From the NCBI GenBank assembly GCA_900551715.1, contig URXG01000007.1:1-57087 (forward strand): a DNA stretch of 57,087 nt, written 5' to 3'. Each line of letters begins with the position of its first letter. The first letter of the stretch is position 1. The DNA is from an uncultured Blautia sp. (GTDB taxonomy: Bacteria > Bacillota > Clostridia > Lachnospirales > Lachnospiraceae). The position numbers were made by a program, and so were the translations under genes. A model generated the notes under the pieces. It did not search any database. It was not told where the DNA came from and saw only the letters and a program-made list of their open reading frames with translations. Below, in pieces: positions 1-7,804 of the stretch.

Positions 1-52
1 GCAAGAAGCCCCCACTTCAAAATCTATGATTTAAGTGGTGGGAGCATGTCAC
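1..52 (+). mobile_element. Right-end-like remnant of an IS200/IS605-type element
   Basis: The first bases contain an imperfect hairpin (CCCCCACTT at 9-17 pairing with AAGTGGTGGG at 33-42) followed by GAGCATGTCAC. The motif AGTGGTGGGAGCATGYCAC occurs again at 37168-37186, so it is a repeated unit. Similar hairpins lie at the right end of IS200/IS605 elements, just downstream of tnpB; that attribution is from memory of the family. Any tnpB would be left of the window. Confidence 0.5.
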
Positions 53-534
53 AAATGAATTCTTTTTGTTACTTCTCCTGTGAGAATACCGATGAGGATA
101 CCTGTGATCACTCCGGAAATCAGGAGGACAGGGGCATAATAGAAAAGGCTGGTATTTTCTACAATAAGGGCGGCTATGATCAATTGTCCGATGTTGTGGG
201 ACACACCACCTGCGACGCTGACGCCCAGGATGCTGAATCCGGAAAAGCGTTTCATAAGGGTCATCACTGTAAGGCTCAAAGCAGCACCTGCCATACTGTA
301 AAGGATACTGAACATGTTTCCGAACATAAAGCCGATCACCAGGATCCGGACCATGGATACAAGAGCAGCCTCTTTCCAGGTGTATGTTTCCAGGATAAAA
401 AGTACTGCAAGGTTGGCAAGACCAAGTTTGATCCCCGGTATTCCTGCAAAAAACGGAATCAGAGATTCTACATAACCAAAGATAATGGCAATGGCTGCAA
501 AAAGCCCCATATAGGCGATTTTTTTCTGTTTCAT
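49..534 (-). CDS. Gx transporter family membrane protein (heptaprenyl diphosphate synthase component I-like)
   Basis: A hydrophobic protein of about 161 residues with roughly five membrane segments. The conserved PGIKLGLANL-type glycine-rich stretch after the first segments is typical of the Gx transporter / Hpre_diP_synt_I family. Members were once linked to prenyl diphosphate synthesis but look like small-molecule transporters, and the substrate is unknown. I start at the ATG at 534 (MKQKKIAYMG), four bases after the upstream stop; an in-frame TTG at 555 would overlap the upstream gene and has no well-spaced ribosome-binding site. It forms a translationally coupled pair with the NusG-domain-II gene, a pairing common in Firmicutes near ApbE-type flavinylation genes. 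Family call fairly secure, function open. Confidence 0.8.
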   Translation of the reverse strand: MKQKKIAYMGLFAAIAIIFGYVESLIPFFAGIPGIKLGLANLAVLFILETYTWKEAALVSMVRILVIGFMFGNMFSILYSMAGAALSLTVMTLMKRFSGFSILGVSVAGGVSHNIGQLIIAALIVENTSLFYYAPVLLISGVITGILIGILTGEVTKRIHL

Positions 535-538
535 AATG

Positions 539-907
539 TTATACAACCGTATCAAATCCGGAAGAATCTTCCTCCTGATCAGCGGCTTTTTCTCCTTCTA
601 TTACGACTTTGTTGGGGAGGCAGACGATCCTTCCTCCGGCGCTGTCAATTGCCCGCTGCTTCATGCAGAGATGATCAGGACAGCTGGCGTCTGTCATTTT
701 GGCCTGTCCGTTTTTGATCTCGCAGACATTAGTATCATTTATGGGGATCACCTGGTCTTTGGACAGAGAGTAGGTGCCATATTCTTCACCGTTCACTGTG
801 ATACGGATGGTACCGTAGTGACCTTTTCGTACAAAATACATACCTCCCCACAGAATCAGAGCAAAGACAAGGATGCCTGTAATAAATACAATTTCTTTTT
901 TTTTCAA
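539..907 (-). CDS. NusG domain II-containing membrane-anchored protein
   Basis: A 122-residue protein with one N-terminal membrane segment (about residues 7-26) and an extracytoplasmic beta-rich domain containing the paired-cysteine stretch ASCPDHLCM and the ending GGRIVCLPNKVVIE, hallmarks of stand-alone NusG domain II proteins. The start is a TTG at 905-907 preceded by AGAGG with a six-base spacer. It is the first gene of a two-gene minus-strand operon with the Gx transporter. Such proteins often sit beside flavin-transfer or electron-transfer genes, but nothing here proves that role. The C-terminal tail is acidic and probably disordered. Confidence 0.85.
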   Translation of the reverse strand: MKKKEIVFITGILVFALILWGGMYFVRKGHYGTIRITVNGEEYGTYSLSKDQVIPINDTNVCEIKNGQAKMTDASCPDHLCMKQRAIDSAGGRIVCLPNKVVIEGEKAADQEEDSSGFDTVV

Positions 908-956
908 ATAAATACCTCTTTCGTGTAAAAGATTATTGAGGGATCATATAGCTGTA

Positions 957-985
957 ATGATAGCATAGTAGGGAACAAATAACAA
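957..985 (-). promoter_or_regulatory. Sigma-A-like promoter for the NusG-II/Gx operon
   Basis: On the minus strand TTGTTA (980-985) and TATCAT (957-962) are separated by 17 bases, about 50 bases upstream of the TTG start. This is a pattern match only. Confidence 0.45.
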
Positions 986-1046
986 GAATAAAGTTATATA
1001 TGACAAACAAGAACCTGGGAGACATAGTTTATTCAAGAAAAATTCA

Positions 1047-1075
1047 TTGTTTTCCATAAGGAAAAGTGATAGAAT
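1047..1075 (+). promoter_or_regulatory. Sigma-A-like promoter for secA
   Basis: TTGTTT (1047-1052) and TAGAAT (1070-1075) are 17 bases apart, 71 bases before the secA start. The gene also has a strong GAGGAG ribosome-binding site at about 1134-1139. Confidence 0.5.
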
Positions 1076-1146
1076 GAATAAGATGGTTTTTAGATAATTT
1101 TAAATGAGTAATATAAGGAATCATAATAACATAGAGGAGTTAATAT

Positions 1147-3723
1147 ATGAATGTTTTTTCAAAAGTATTCGGAACGCACAGCCAGCGTGAAGTAAAACGT
1201 ATCATGCCATTAGTTTTAAAGACAGAGGCTTTGCAGCCGGAGATGCAGAAGTTAAGTGACGAAGAGCTGAGAGACAAAACAAGAGAATTCCGGAAACGTC
1301 TGGACGAAGGGGAGACTCTGGATGATCTTCTGCCGGAGGCTTTTGCAGTTGTTCGTGAAGGTGCAAAACGTGTTCTTGGAATGGAACATTATCGTGTACA
1401 GATCATCGGTGGTATCATTCTTCATCAGGGACGTATCGCTGAGATGAAGACAGGTGAAGGAAAGACTCTTGTATCCACGCTTCCTGCATATCTGAATGCA
1501 CTGGAAGGCAAGGGTGTTCACATTGTAACAGTCAATGATTATCTGGCTAAGCGTGATGCTGAGTGGATGGGTAAGGTGCATGAGTTCCTGGGTCTCACTG
1601 TAGGTGTTGTTCTTAACGACATGAAACCAGAAGAACGTCGCGCAGCATATGGATGCGACATTACTTATGTAACTAATAACGAACTTGGATTCGATTATCT
1701 TCGTGATAATATGGTCATCTACAAAGAGCAGCTGGTTCAGAGAGATCTGCACTACTGTATCATTGATGAGGTTGACTCTGTTCTTATTGATGAGGCACGT
1801 ACACCGCTTATTATTTCCGGACAGAGTGGCAAGTCTACCAAGCTTTATGAAGTATGTGATATTCTGGCACAGCAGCTGGAACGTGGTGAAGCCAGCCATG
1901 AGATGACCAAGATGGCAGCTATCATGGGTGAAGAAGTTGTTGAGACAGGTGACTTTGTTGTCAATGAGAAAGACAAGATCGTCAACCTTACAGATCAGGG
2001 TGTCAAGAAAGTAGAGAAGTTCTTTAATATCGAGAATCTGGCAGATCCGGAAAATCTGGAGATCCAGCACAATATCATCCTTGCACTTCGTGCACACAAT
2101 CTGATGCACAGAGATCAGGATTATGTAGTTAAGGACGATGAGATCCTTATCGTAGATGAATTTACCGGACGTATCATGCCGGGACGTCGTTACTCTGACG
2201 GACTTCATCAGGCTATTGAAGCTAAAGAACATGTTAAGGTTAAGAGAGAAAGTAAGACTCTTGCTACCATCACATTCCAGAACTTCTTTAATAAATATGA
2301 CAAAAAAGGCGGTATGACAGGTACTGCGCTTACCGAAGAAAAAGAATTCCGCGATATCTATGCGATGGATGTTGTAGAGATCCCTACCAACAGACCGGTA
2401 CTTCGTAAAGACCTGGAAGACGCTGTTTATATGACAAAGAAAGAAAAGTTCAATGCAGTAGTGGAGGCTGTTAAAGAAGCACATGCCAAACAGCAGCCAG
2501 TACTGGTTGGTACCATCACTATCGAAACATCTGAGCTTATCAGCAAAATGCTTCGTCGTGAAGGAATTCCTCACAATGTACTGAATGCCAAGTTCCATGA
2601 ACTGGAGGCCGAGATCGTAGCACAGGCAGGTCAGGCTGGTGCGGTTACTATCGCAACCAACATGGCAGGTCGTGGTACCGATATCAAGTTGGACGATGTG
2701 GCAAAAGAAGCCGGCGGTCTGAAGATCATCGGTACAGAGCGTCATGAGTCCAGACGTATTGACAACCAGCTGCGTGGTCGTTCCGGACGTCAGGGAGATC
2801 CGGGTGAATCCCGTTTCTATATCTCTCTGGAAGATGATCTGATGCGTCTCTTTGGTTCTGAGCGTCTGATGAAGGTCTTTACCTCTCTTGGTGTTGCTGA
2901 GAACGAGCAGATCGAACACAAGATGCTTTCCAATGCCATCCAGAAAGCACAGGAGAAGATCGAGTTCAACAACTTCGGTATTCGTAAAAACCTTCTGGAC
3001 TATGACCAGGTAAACAACGAGCAGCGTGAGATTATTTATAAAGAACGTCGTCAGGTACTTGACGGTGAGAATATGCGTGATACCATCTACAAGATGATCA
3101 CAGACATTGTAGACAGCACTGTAGATATGTGCTTTTCCGATGATGTAGACTCAGCAGAATGGAATCTGGACGAGTTTAACTCTATTATGCTGCCGATCAT
3201 TCCTGTTGAGCCTCTTACCACTGACAAGGTCAAAGACAAGAGAAAAGATGAGATCAAGCATCTTCTGAAGGAAGAAGCAGTGAAGCTTTATGAAGCCAAA
3301 GAAGCAGAGTTCCCGGAACCAGAGCAGCTTCGTGAGCTGGAACGTGTTATCCTTCTTAAGAGCATCGACAGCAAATGGATGGATCACATTGATGACATGG
3401 AGATCCTTCGTCAGGGTATTGGTCTTGTTGGATATGGTCAGAGAGATCCGGTTGTTGAATACAAGATGAGTGCTTATGAGATGTTCAATAATATGATCAG
3501 TTCTATCCAGGAAGATACGGTTCGTATGCTGTATCATGTACAGGTAGAGCAGAAGATCGAACGTGAGCAGGTAGCTAAGGTTACTGGAACAAACAAAGAT
3601 GACAGTTCAGTGAAGAAGCCTGTTCAGAGAAAAGAGGACAAAATTTACCCGAATGATCCTTGCCCATGCGGAAGCGGTAAGAAATACAAACAGTGCTGCG
3701 GACGGAAATTAATGAAAGCATAA
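1147..3723 (+). CDS. secA: Preprotein translocase ATPase SecA
   Basis: SecA is the peripheral motor that drives unfolded preproteins through SecYEG using ATP. The 858-residue protein carries the first nucleotide-binding fold with Walker A MKTGEGKT (about 100-107) and the DEAD-like IIDEVDSVLIDEART, the preprotein cross-linking region, the second fold with NMAGRGTDI and QLRGRSGRQGD, and a C-terminal zinc-binding tail CPCGSGKKYKQCCG. Length and all motifs are normal. Start at 1147 follows GAGGAG. In many Firmicutes secA sits just before prfB; here prfB is about 5 kb downstream, separated by the structured element at 3740 and several unrelated genes, suggesting the ancestral neighbourhood was opened by insertion. 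Confidence 0.98.
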   Translation: MNVFSKVFGTHSQREVKRIMPLVLKTEALQPEMQKLSDEELRDKTREFRKRLDEGETLDDLLPEAFAVVREGAKRVLGMEHYRVQIIGGIILHQGRIAEMKTGEGKTLVSTLPAYLNALEGKGVHIVTVNDYLAKRDAEWMGKVHEFLGLTVGVVLNDMKPEERRAAYGCDITYVTNNELGFDYLRDNMVIYKEQLVQRDLHYCIIDEVDSVLIDEARTPLIISGQSGKSTKLYEVCDILAQQLERGEASHEMTKMAAIMGEEVVETGDFVVNEKDKIVNLTDQGVKKVEKFFNIENLADPENLEIQHNIILALRAHNLMHRDQDYVVKDDEILIVDEFTGRIMPGRRYSDGLHQAIEAKEHVKVKRESKTLATITFQNFFNKYDKKGGMTGTALTEEKEFRDIYAMDVVEIPTNRPVLRKDLEDAVYMTKKEKFNAVVEAVKEAHAKQQPVLVGTITIETSELISKMLRREGIPHNVLNAKFHELEAEIVAQAGQAGAVTIATNMAGRGTDIKLDDVAKEAGGLKIIGTERHESRRIDNQLRGRSGRQGDPGESRFYISLEDDLMRLFGSERLMKVFTSLGVAENEQIEHKMLSNAIQKAQEKIEFNNFGIRKNLLDYDQVNNEQREIIYKERRQVLDGENMRDTIYKMITDIVDSTVDMCFSDDVDSAEWNLDEFNSIMLPIIPVEPLTTDKVKDKRKDEIKHLLKEEAVKLYEAKEAEFPEPEQLRELERVILLKSIDSKWMDHIDDMEILRQGIGLVGYGQRDPVVEYKMSAYEMFNNMISSIQEDTVRMLYHVQVEQKIEREQVAKVTGTNKDDSSVKKPVQRKEDKIYPNDPCPCGSGKKYKQCCGRKLMKA

Positions 3724-3739
3724 TGTGGTGATATATTAC

Positions 3740-3925
3740 GGAACACCCCTTCGTATATTGATTCACAGGTAACCGGATAACGGTCTGGCGAACTAACTGC
3801 CAACTATGACTAGACATTCTCTCAGGAGTGCCTTCGAGAATGAGTCATCGTAGGCAGTGGATTTTGCCAGTACCTAAAAGCATCCGGAAAATAACCTGTT
3901 CATCGAATATATGAAGGGGTGTTCC
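3740..3925 (+). ncRNA. Candidate structured RNA or palindromic element downstream of secA
   Basis: The 186 bases fold as one long interrupted rod. The outer arms GGAACACCCCTTCGTATATT (3740-3759) and 3906-3925 are complementary over 20 bp with a single G-U. Inside, in strict nested order, are ACAGGT/ACCTGT (3765/3894), CCGGAT/ATCCGG (3773/3882), CTGGC/GCCAG (3785/3866), CTGCC/GGCAG (3797/3853), ATGACT/AGTCAT (3806/3843) and CATTCTC/GAGAATG (3815/3836). Nested helices with small bulges resemble a 6S-RNA-like rod or the body of a MITE; the sequence does not decide between them. There is no reading frame of note and no clear U-tract. It may also end secA transcripts. Confidence 0.55.
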
Positions 3926-3932
3926 TGTTTAT
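3909..3932 (+). repeat. 24-nt direct repeat, copy 1
   Basis: The sequence ATATGAAGGGGTGTTCC plus TGTTTAT is identical to 4044-4067. Copy 1 is the 3' closing strand of the rod at 3740-3925. Confidence 0.9.
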
Positions 3933-4043
3933 ATCAGGGGGCGAGGACCGCGCGACGCGCCAAAAGGGGAGGATGTGAAGCCTCACCAGGTCTGTCTTAT
4001 TGTATTATCTGTGGATCTGGCTGTTATCTAATGTTCCTGCACA

Positions 4044-4067
4044 ATATGAAGGGGTGTTCCTGTTTAT
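4044..4067 (+). repeat. 24-nt direct repeat, copy 2
   Basis: Exact copy of 3909-3932, 135 bases downstream, ending just before the convergent nitroreductase gene. It could pair with the same 5' arm at 3740-3759 as copy 1 does. The 111 bases between copies are non-coding. Confidence 0.9.
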
Positions 4068-4079
4068 GAGAGTTAATAT

Positions 4080-4619
4080 TTAGAAGAATTTGGCAATTTC
4101 TGCGATATCCTTGCGTTTTGGGCGGATTGGTTCTTCGGCTGGTTTGCCGACAGCAATAACAGAAACGATGGTTTCTGTTTCCGGGATATTCAGAATCTGG
4201 CGGATTTTGTCGGCATCACGAATACCCATGATCAGAGTGCCAAGACCCATCTCGGTAGCTTTCAGAATCAGGTTCTCATTCTGAAGACCAAGATCATAAC
4301 ATCCCCATCCATTACCAAGTTCATTGTCCGGTGTACCATCTGTCTGGAATCCCGCACGATCATGAACAAAAGTGGTTACGATAAGAGCAGCATGTTCAGA
4401 CTTTACTGCATTATTTGCGCCAGGCATACACTCCTGACGGATTTTTTCGGTGATCTCCTCTGATAATACACAATAATAACGTCCAGTCTGAGAATTCTTC
4501 CAGGATGGAGCTTCCTGTGCCGCCTGGATCAGTTTTTCTACCTGTTCTCTGGTAATCTGTCCATCGGCACTGTATTTCCGTACAGTTCTTCTTTCTTCTA
4601 GTAATTTTTGAAATTCCAT
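4080..4619 (-). CDS. Nitroreductase family protein
   Basis: An FMN-dependent oxidoreductase-family protein of 179 residues, likely reducing nitro, quinone or flavin-type substrates with NAD(P)H. The N-terminal RRTVRKYSADGQIT matches the FMN phosphate-binding RRSxRxF motif, followed by AAQEAPSWKNSQ and the mid-protein MGLGTLIMGIRDADKI helix that packs on flavin. The ATG at 4619 is chosen because AAAGGAGG lies just upstream; an in-frame ATG at 4646 lacks such a site. The AraC regulator gene ends 27 bases upstream on the same strand, so the two are probably co-transcribed and the regulator may control it. Substrate cannot be predicted. Confidence 0.9.
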   Translation of the reverse strand: MEFQKLLEERRTVRKYSADGQITREQVEKLIQAAQEAPSWKNSQTGRYYCVLSEEITEKIRQECMPGANNAVKSEHAALIVTTFVHDRAGFQTDGTPDNELGNGWGCYDLGLQNENLILKATEMGLGTLIMGIRDADKIRQILNIPETETIVSVIAVGKPAEEPIRPKRKDIAEIAKFF

Positions 4620-4646
4620 AATAAAACCTCCTTTGATATAGCACAT

Positions 4647-5483
4647 TTATGAGTTTGTATTACAACTGGGTGTAGTCCCAAATTGCTTTTTGTAAGAACG
4701 TATAAAGGTAGTATAATCACGAAAGCCACTTTGCTGAGAAGCTTTCAGTACAGGAGTTCCCTGGGAAATCAGGGAACGTGCAAGGAGCAGTCGCTTGCTG
4801 GTAATGTAATTGTGGATGGTATATCCGGTTTCTTCTTTGAATTTTCGCATCATATGATATTTGCTGAAGAAAAACTTTTCTGCAAGTATATCAATAGAAA
4901 GATTTTCATCCAGATGACAGTTGATATATTTCAGCAGTTGTTCTACCTGAGAATCAGCAGAATACGATCTTTGATCTGTAATATAAGATTCCTTGAGAAA
5001 AATGCGATTTATGTAAACCATAAACTGAGTAAAAAGAGACTCACTCAGGAGATCATCCCCAAATTTACTGCCCTTGGAAGCTCTTTCCAGTTGAGAGAGA
5101 AGTTCTCGTAACTGTTCCTGGATTTCAGAATCAAGCCGGATCAGATTAAATCGACGGTCACTGGCTTTCTGGAAGCAGTTATTCAGCTGATTTTTTGTAA
5201 TATCCTCTCTTATCCAGAGAATATAACGTTCATAAGGGACGGAAGCGTCGATTTCAGGTTTGTGGATATCTCCCTGACTTACCAGCAGGATATCCCGGGG
5301 GTTCAGGTGATAGGCTTTTCCCTCAATATGATAGGTGACTTTCCCCGAAAGAAAAACCACGATCTTATGAAAATCATGATAATGCCAGCTGAATTCCCGT
5401 TCTGTCTGGTCCTTGATATGGAACAATCTGAAATCTTCTTTCAGGTATCCTGTTTTCTGTGACTCGTACTGTGAGTAATCCAT
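4647..5483 (-). CDS. AraC family transcriptional regulator
   Basis: A 278-residue regulator with an N-terminal cupin-type sensing domain (HYHDFHKIVVFLSG, about residues 35-110) and a C-terminal double helix-turn-helix (LAEKFFFSKYHMMRKFKEE then the second helix pair ending FIRSYKKQFGTTPS). The start at 5483 is chosen because GGAGG stands seven bases before the ATG (MDYSQYESQ); longer in-frame versions have no ribosome-binding site and an unlikely N-terminus. It precedes the nitroreductase gene on the same strand with a 27-base gap. The effector is unknown; the histidine-rich start of the cupin is usual for the family and need not mean metal binding. Confidence 0.92.
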   Translation of the reverse strand: MDYSQYESQKTGYLKEDFRLFHIKDQTEREFSWHYHDFHKIVVFLSGKVTYHIEGKAYHLNPRDILLVSQGDIHKPEIDASVPYERYILWIREDITKNQLNNCFQKASDRRFNLIRLDSEIQEQLRELLSQLERASKGSKFGDDLLSESLFTQFMVYINRIFLKESYITDQRSYSADSQVEQLLKYINCHLDENLSIDILAEKFFFSKYHMMRKFKEETGYTIHNYITSKRLLLARSLISQGTPVLKASQQSGFRDYTTFIRSYKKQFGTTPSCNTNS

Positions 5484-5556
5484 AGAATCCTCCGTAAACA
5501 CCATAGTCTGTGAATTTTTCTCTGTATTATTATAAGAAAACAAGGAAGAAAAAGCA

Positions 5557-5724
5557 ATGCTCTCAACAGGAAGAAAGATATGGATGGATTTTTGCAGAGA
5601 AAGCGGACACATCGAAACAGGGAATCCTGGCCATGAATGGAGAAGAAGTGAGGCAGCTGGTATCAACGGAAATTATTTTTATATTAATAATGGAAGTTCC
5701 TATGATATTTATTCCATAGACTGA
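5557..5724 (+). CDS. Possible small protein or C-terminal gene remnant (55 residues)
   Basis: An ATG at 5557 preceded loosely by AAGGAAG opens a frame ending NNGSSYDIYSID at 5724. Its composition (Gly, Asn, Tyr and Ser near the end) looks like the tail of a secreted or structured protein rather than random sequence, but I do not recognise it, and an overlapping frame (5510-5719) is also open. It may be a remnant. The 377-base gap 5484-5859 holds nothing else that I can identify. Confidence 0.25.
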   Translation: MLSTGRKIWMDFCRESGHIETGNPGHEWRRSEAAGINGNYFYINNGSSYDIYSID

Positions 5725-5859
5725 TGGTGGAGCAGAGAAGAGTGCTGTAATTCCCGGCTGAAACGGAACAAAAATGAAAATATGATAAAGTATAATTATC
5801 TTTGTAATAAAGAGATATTCCATATAGTACAGAAGCTTATCAGAAAGGGGAATTATATT

Positions 5860-6609
5860 ATGAGATCAAAGAAAAAATTCAAATGCAGATTTATAGGAAT
5901 GGTGGTGCTGATGTTCAGTATTATAATGTCAGCGGCATCAGTACAGGCTGGAAGCAACTGGATGGCGTCCGCAAAACAGGTACGGATCAACAAAAGCGTT
6001 AAAGGTGTGGCAAAGAATAATTGTACACCTACACTGATGGATCCATATTATTACTATGAAGATATCTATTATTTCAATGCATCGGCAAAAACAAACATCA
6101 CATTTACTTTGTCCGTAAAGGGCGTACAGAACTATGCAGTAATGTTTTATAACAGCCGTGGAGATTATCTTGGCTATGGTGGTCAGTGGAATTACAGCAG
6201 AGCCAGAAATCAGAGTACCTCTGTGTCACGGAGGACCTTCACCCCAGGAGAATATTACATTCGTTTCTCCAATGTGTTCCAGTCTAATTCAGAGAAGTAT
6301 CCATATACTCTGAAACTTCAGGGAAAACTGACAGCCACACCAAAGATAAACAGCGTTCGGAAGTCTTCCGCCACAAAAGCCAGAGTAACCTGGAATCGGG
6401 TATCAAATGTCACTGGATATGAAATATTCAGAAAAACCGCCGGTGGTTCTTACAAGAAAATCGCAACTGTAAGCGGAAGAAATACTTCTTACAGGAATAG
6501 TGGTCTGAAACGAAGAAGAAATTATTACTATGTTATTCGGGCATATAAAGTCACAAACGGTGTAAAAGTTTACAGTAATACATCCAGAGCAAGAGGAATC
6601 AGAATGTAA
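5860..6609 (+). CDS. Secreted protein with PPC-like and fibronectin type III domains
   Basis: A 249-residue exported protein. A basic N-terminus and hydrophobic stretch end in SAASVQAG, a type I signal-peptidase site. Residues about 50-165 resemble the bacterial pre-peptidase C-terminal beta-sandwich (TFTPGEYYIRFSN); residues about 170-249 form a fibronectin type III domain (ARVTWNRVSNVTGYEIFRK with YYYVIRAYKV). No catalytic domain or LPXTG anchor is visible, so it may bind polymers or the wall non-covalently. The ATG at 5860 follows AAGGGG and begins the signal peptide; the longer frame from 5782 adds an unlikely leader. It resembles the larger protein at 43636. Confidence 0.75.
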   Translation: MRSKKKFKCRFIGMVVLMFSIIMSAASVQAGSNWMASAKQVRINKSVKGVAKNNCTPTLMDPYYYYEDIYYFNASAKTNITFTLSVKGVQNYAVMFYNSRGDYLGYGGQWNYSRARNQSTSVSRRTFTPGEYYIRFSNVFQSNSEKYPYTLKLQGKLTATPKINSVRKSSATKARVTWNRVSNVTGYEIFRKTAGGSYKKIATVSGRNTSYRNSGLKRRRNYYYVIRAYKVTNGVKVYSNTSRARGIRM

Positions 6610-6764
6610 ACCCAGAATCACTACAAAAACGCATTTTTTGCAATATATCACGCATTTTATTCTATATACATTGTAAAAAAAACATATATAATAAAAATAA
6701 GTGAGCGTTACTGAGTATTTATATCAGTAATATGTGCGTGAAATATTCGAAAGGCGGGATAAAA

Positions 6765-7619
6765 ATGGCAGATTGTGATTGTATTACAATGATTAAATAT
6801 CAGGGACTTGGAAATGATTATCTGGTTCTGGATCCAAATAAAAACCGTATACAGCTTCAGGGAAAGAAGATTGCACTACTTTGCCAGAGAGGGTTCGGAC
6901 TTGGGGCAGATGGTGTACTTTATGGTCCGGTAGACATCAATGGAAAAATGGGCGTTCATATTTATAATTCCGATGGAAGTGAAGCGGCCATCAGTGGAAA
7001 TGGTGTCAGGATTTTTGCAAAATATCTTATGGATCATGAATATGTAAAGGAACAGAAATTCTCCATTGAGACTTTATCTGGTCCTATCGAAGTAGAATGT
7101 CTCAACAACAGAGCAACAGAGTTTCGGGTAAATATGGGAAAGGCTTCCTTTATTTCCAGAGAGATTCCGGTTACAGGAGAGATTCGAGAGGTCATCAATG
7201 AGACCTTTACATTCAATGACAAAGACTATAAGGCTACCTGCCTGACTGTAGGTAATCCCCATTGCATTATCTTCACCGATAAAGTCACAGAAGAAATGGC
7301 AAGAGAACTTGGACCTTATGTGGAGAATGCAGATGAATTTCCGGAAAGAATGAACCTTCAGATCTGTCATCAGATTGACACCGGAAACCTGGATATTGAG
7401 ATCTGGGAGCGTGGTTCCGGATATACCAAGGCATCCGGTACAGGAAGCTGTGCGGCAGCAGTTGCAGCATACCGTCTGGGTCTGACAGAGAGCAGAGTCA
7501 ACGTGAACCAGCCTGGCGGAATGATCCAGATCGACATTCAGGAGGATGGAACAGTCTATATGACAGGAAGTGTGGGTTATGTAGCCGATATGAGCATTGC
7601 AGAGAGCTTTTTTTCATAA
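6765..7619 (+). CDS. dapF: Diaminopimelate epimerase (DapF) family protein with both catalytic cysteines replaced by serine
   Basis: The 284-residue protein has the duplicated DapF fold: substrate loop GLGNDYLVLD (about 14-23), NSDGSEAAISGNG, VGNPHC (162-167) and GSGYTKASGTGS. DapF interconverts LL- and meso-diaminopimelate using two cysteines, in CGNG and ACGTGA; here these positions are Ser77 and Ser224. The rest of the scaffold is well kept, so this is unlikely to be a decayed gene. It may be a non-epimerase member of the superfamily, a slow enzyme or a binding protein. Start at 6765 follows AAGGCGG. It is monocistronic, ending at a strong terminator. The symbol marks family only. Confidence 0.8.
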   Translation: MADCDCITMIKYQGLGNDYLVLDPNKNRIQLQGKKIALLCQRGFGLGADGVLYGPVDINGKMGVHIYNSDGSEAAISGNGVRIFAKYLMDHEYVKEQKFSIETLSGPIEVECLNNRATEFRVNMGKASFISREIPVTGEIREVINETFTFNDKDYKATCLTVGNPHCIIFTDKVTEEMARELGPYVENADEFPERMNLQICHQIDTGNLDIEIWERGSGYTKASGTGSCAAAVAAYRLGLTESRVNVNQPGGMIQIDIQEDGTVYMTGSVGYVADMSIAESFFS

Positions 7620-7635
7620 ATAAAGTGATAACAAA

Positions 7636-7702
7636 AAGTCCCCAAAGGCATATATTTCGTAATTGCTGTAACAGTAATGAAATACGCCTCCGGGGACTTT
7701 TT
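7636..7702 (+). terminator. Intrinsic terminator after the DapF-family gene
   Basis: AAAAAGTCCCC and GGGGACTTTTTT form a stem closed over about 45 bases with an inner pairing (GCATATATTTCG region with GAAATACGC), followed by T-rich sequence. The flanking A-run makes it potentially bidirectional. Confidence 0.85.
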
Positions 7703-7718
7703 TGATATTATAAGTTCT

Positions 7719-7747
7719 TGTGGAAATCCGTATTTTGTGATACTATA
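7719..7747 (+). promoter_or_regulatory. Sigma-A-like promoter for the MBL hydrolase
   Basis: TTGTGG (7719-7724) and TACTAT (7742-7747) separated by 17 bases, 57 bases before the ATG at 7805. Confidence 0.45.
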
Positions 7748-7804
7748 AAGCCGAAAAAATGGGGATTTATCTCAAAGTAATGGCGGTTACACGAGGAGGA
7801 AAAT

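Noticed and set aside
1252..2919. Long minus-strand frame (555 codons) opposite secA
   Set aside because: It lies fully within secA, has low-complexity Cys/His/Ile-rich translation typical of antisense frames, and no ribosome-binding site.
3740..3925. Retron msr/msd interpretation of the rod element
   Set aside because: No reverse transcriptase gene is nearby and the a1/a2 arrangement is not evident.
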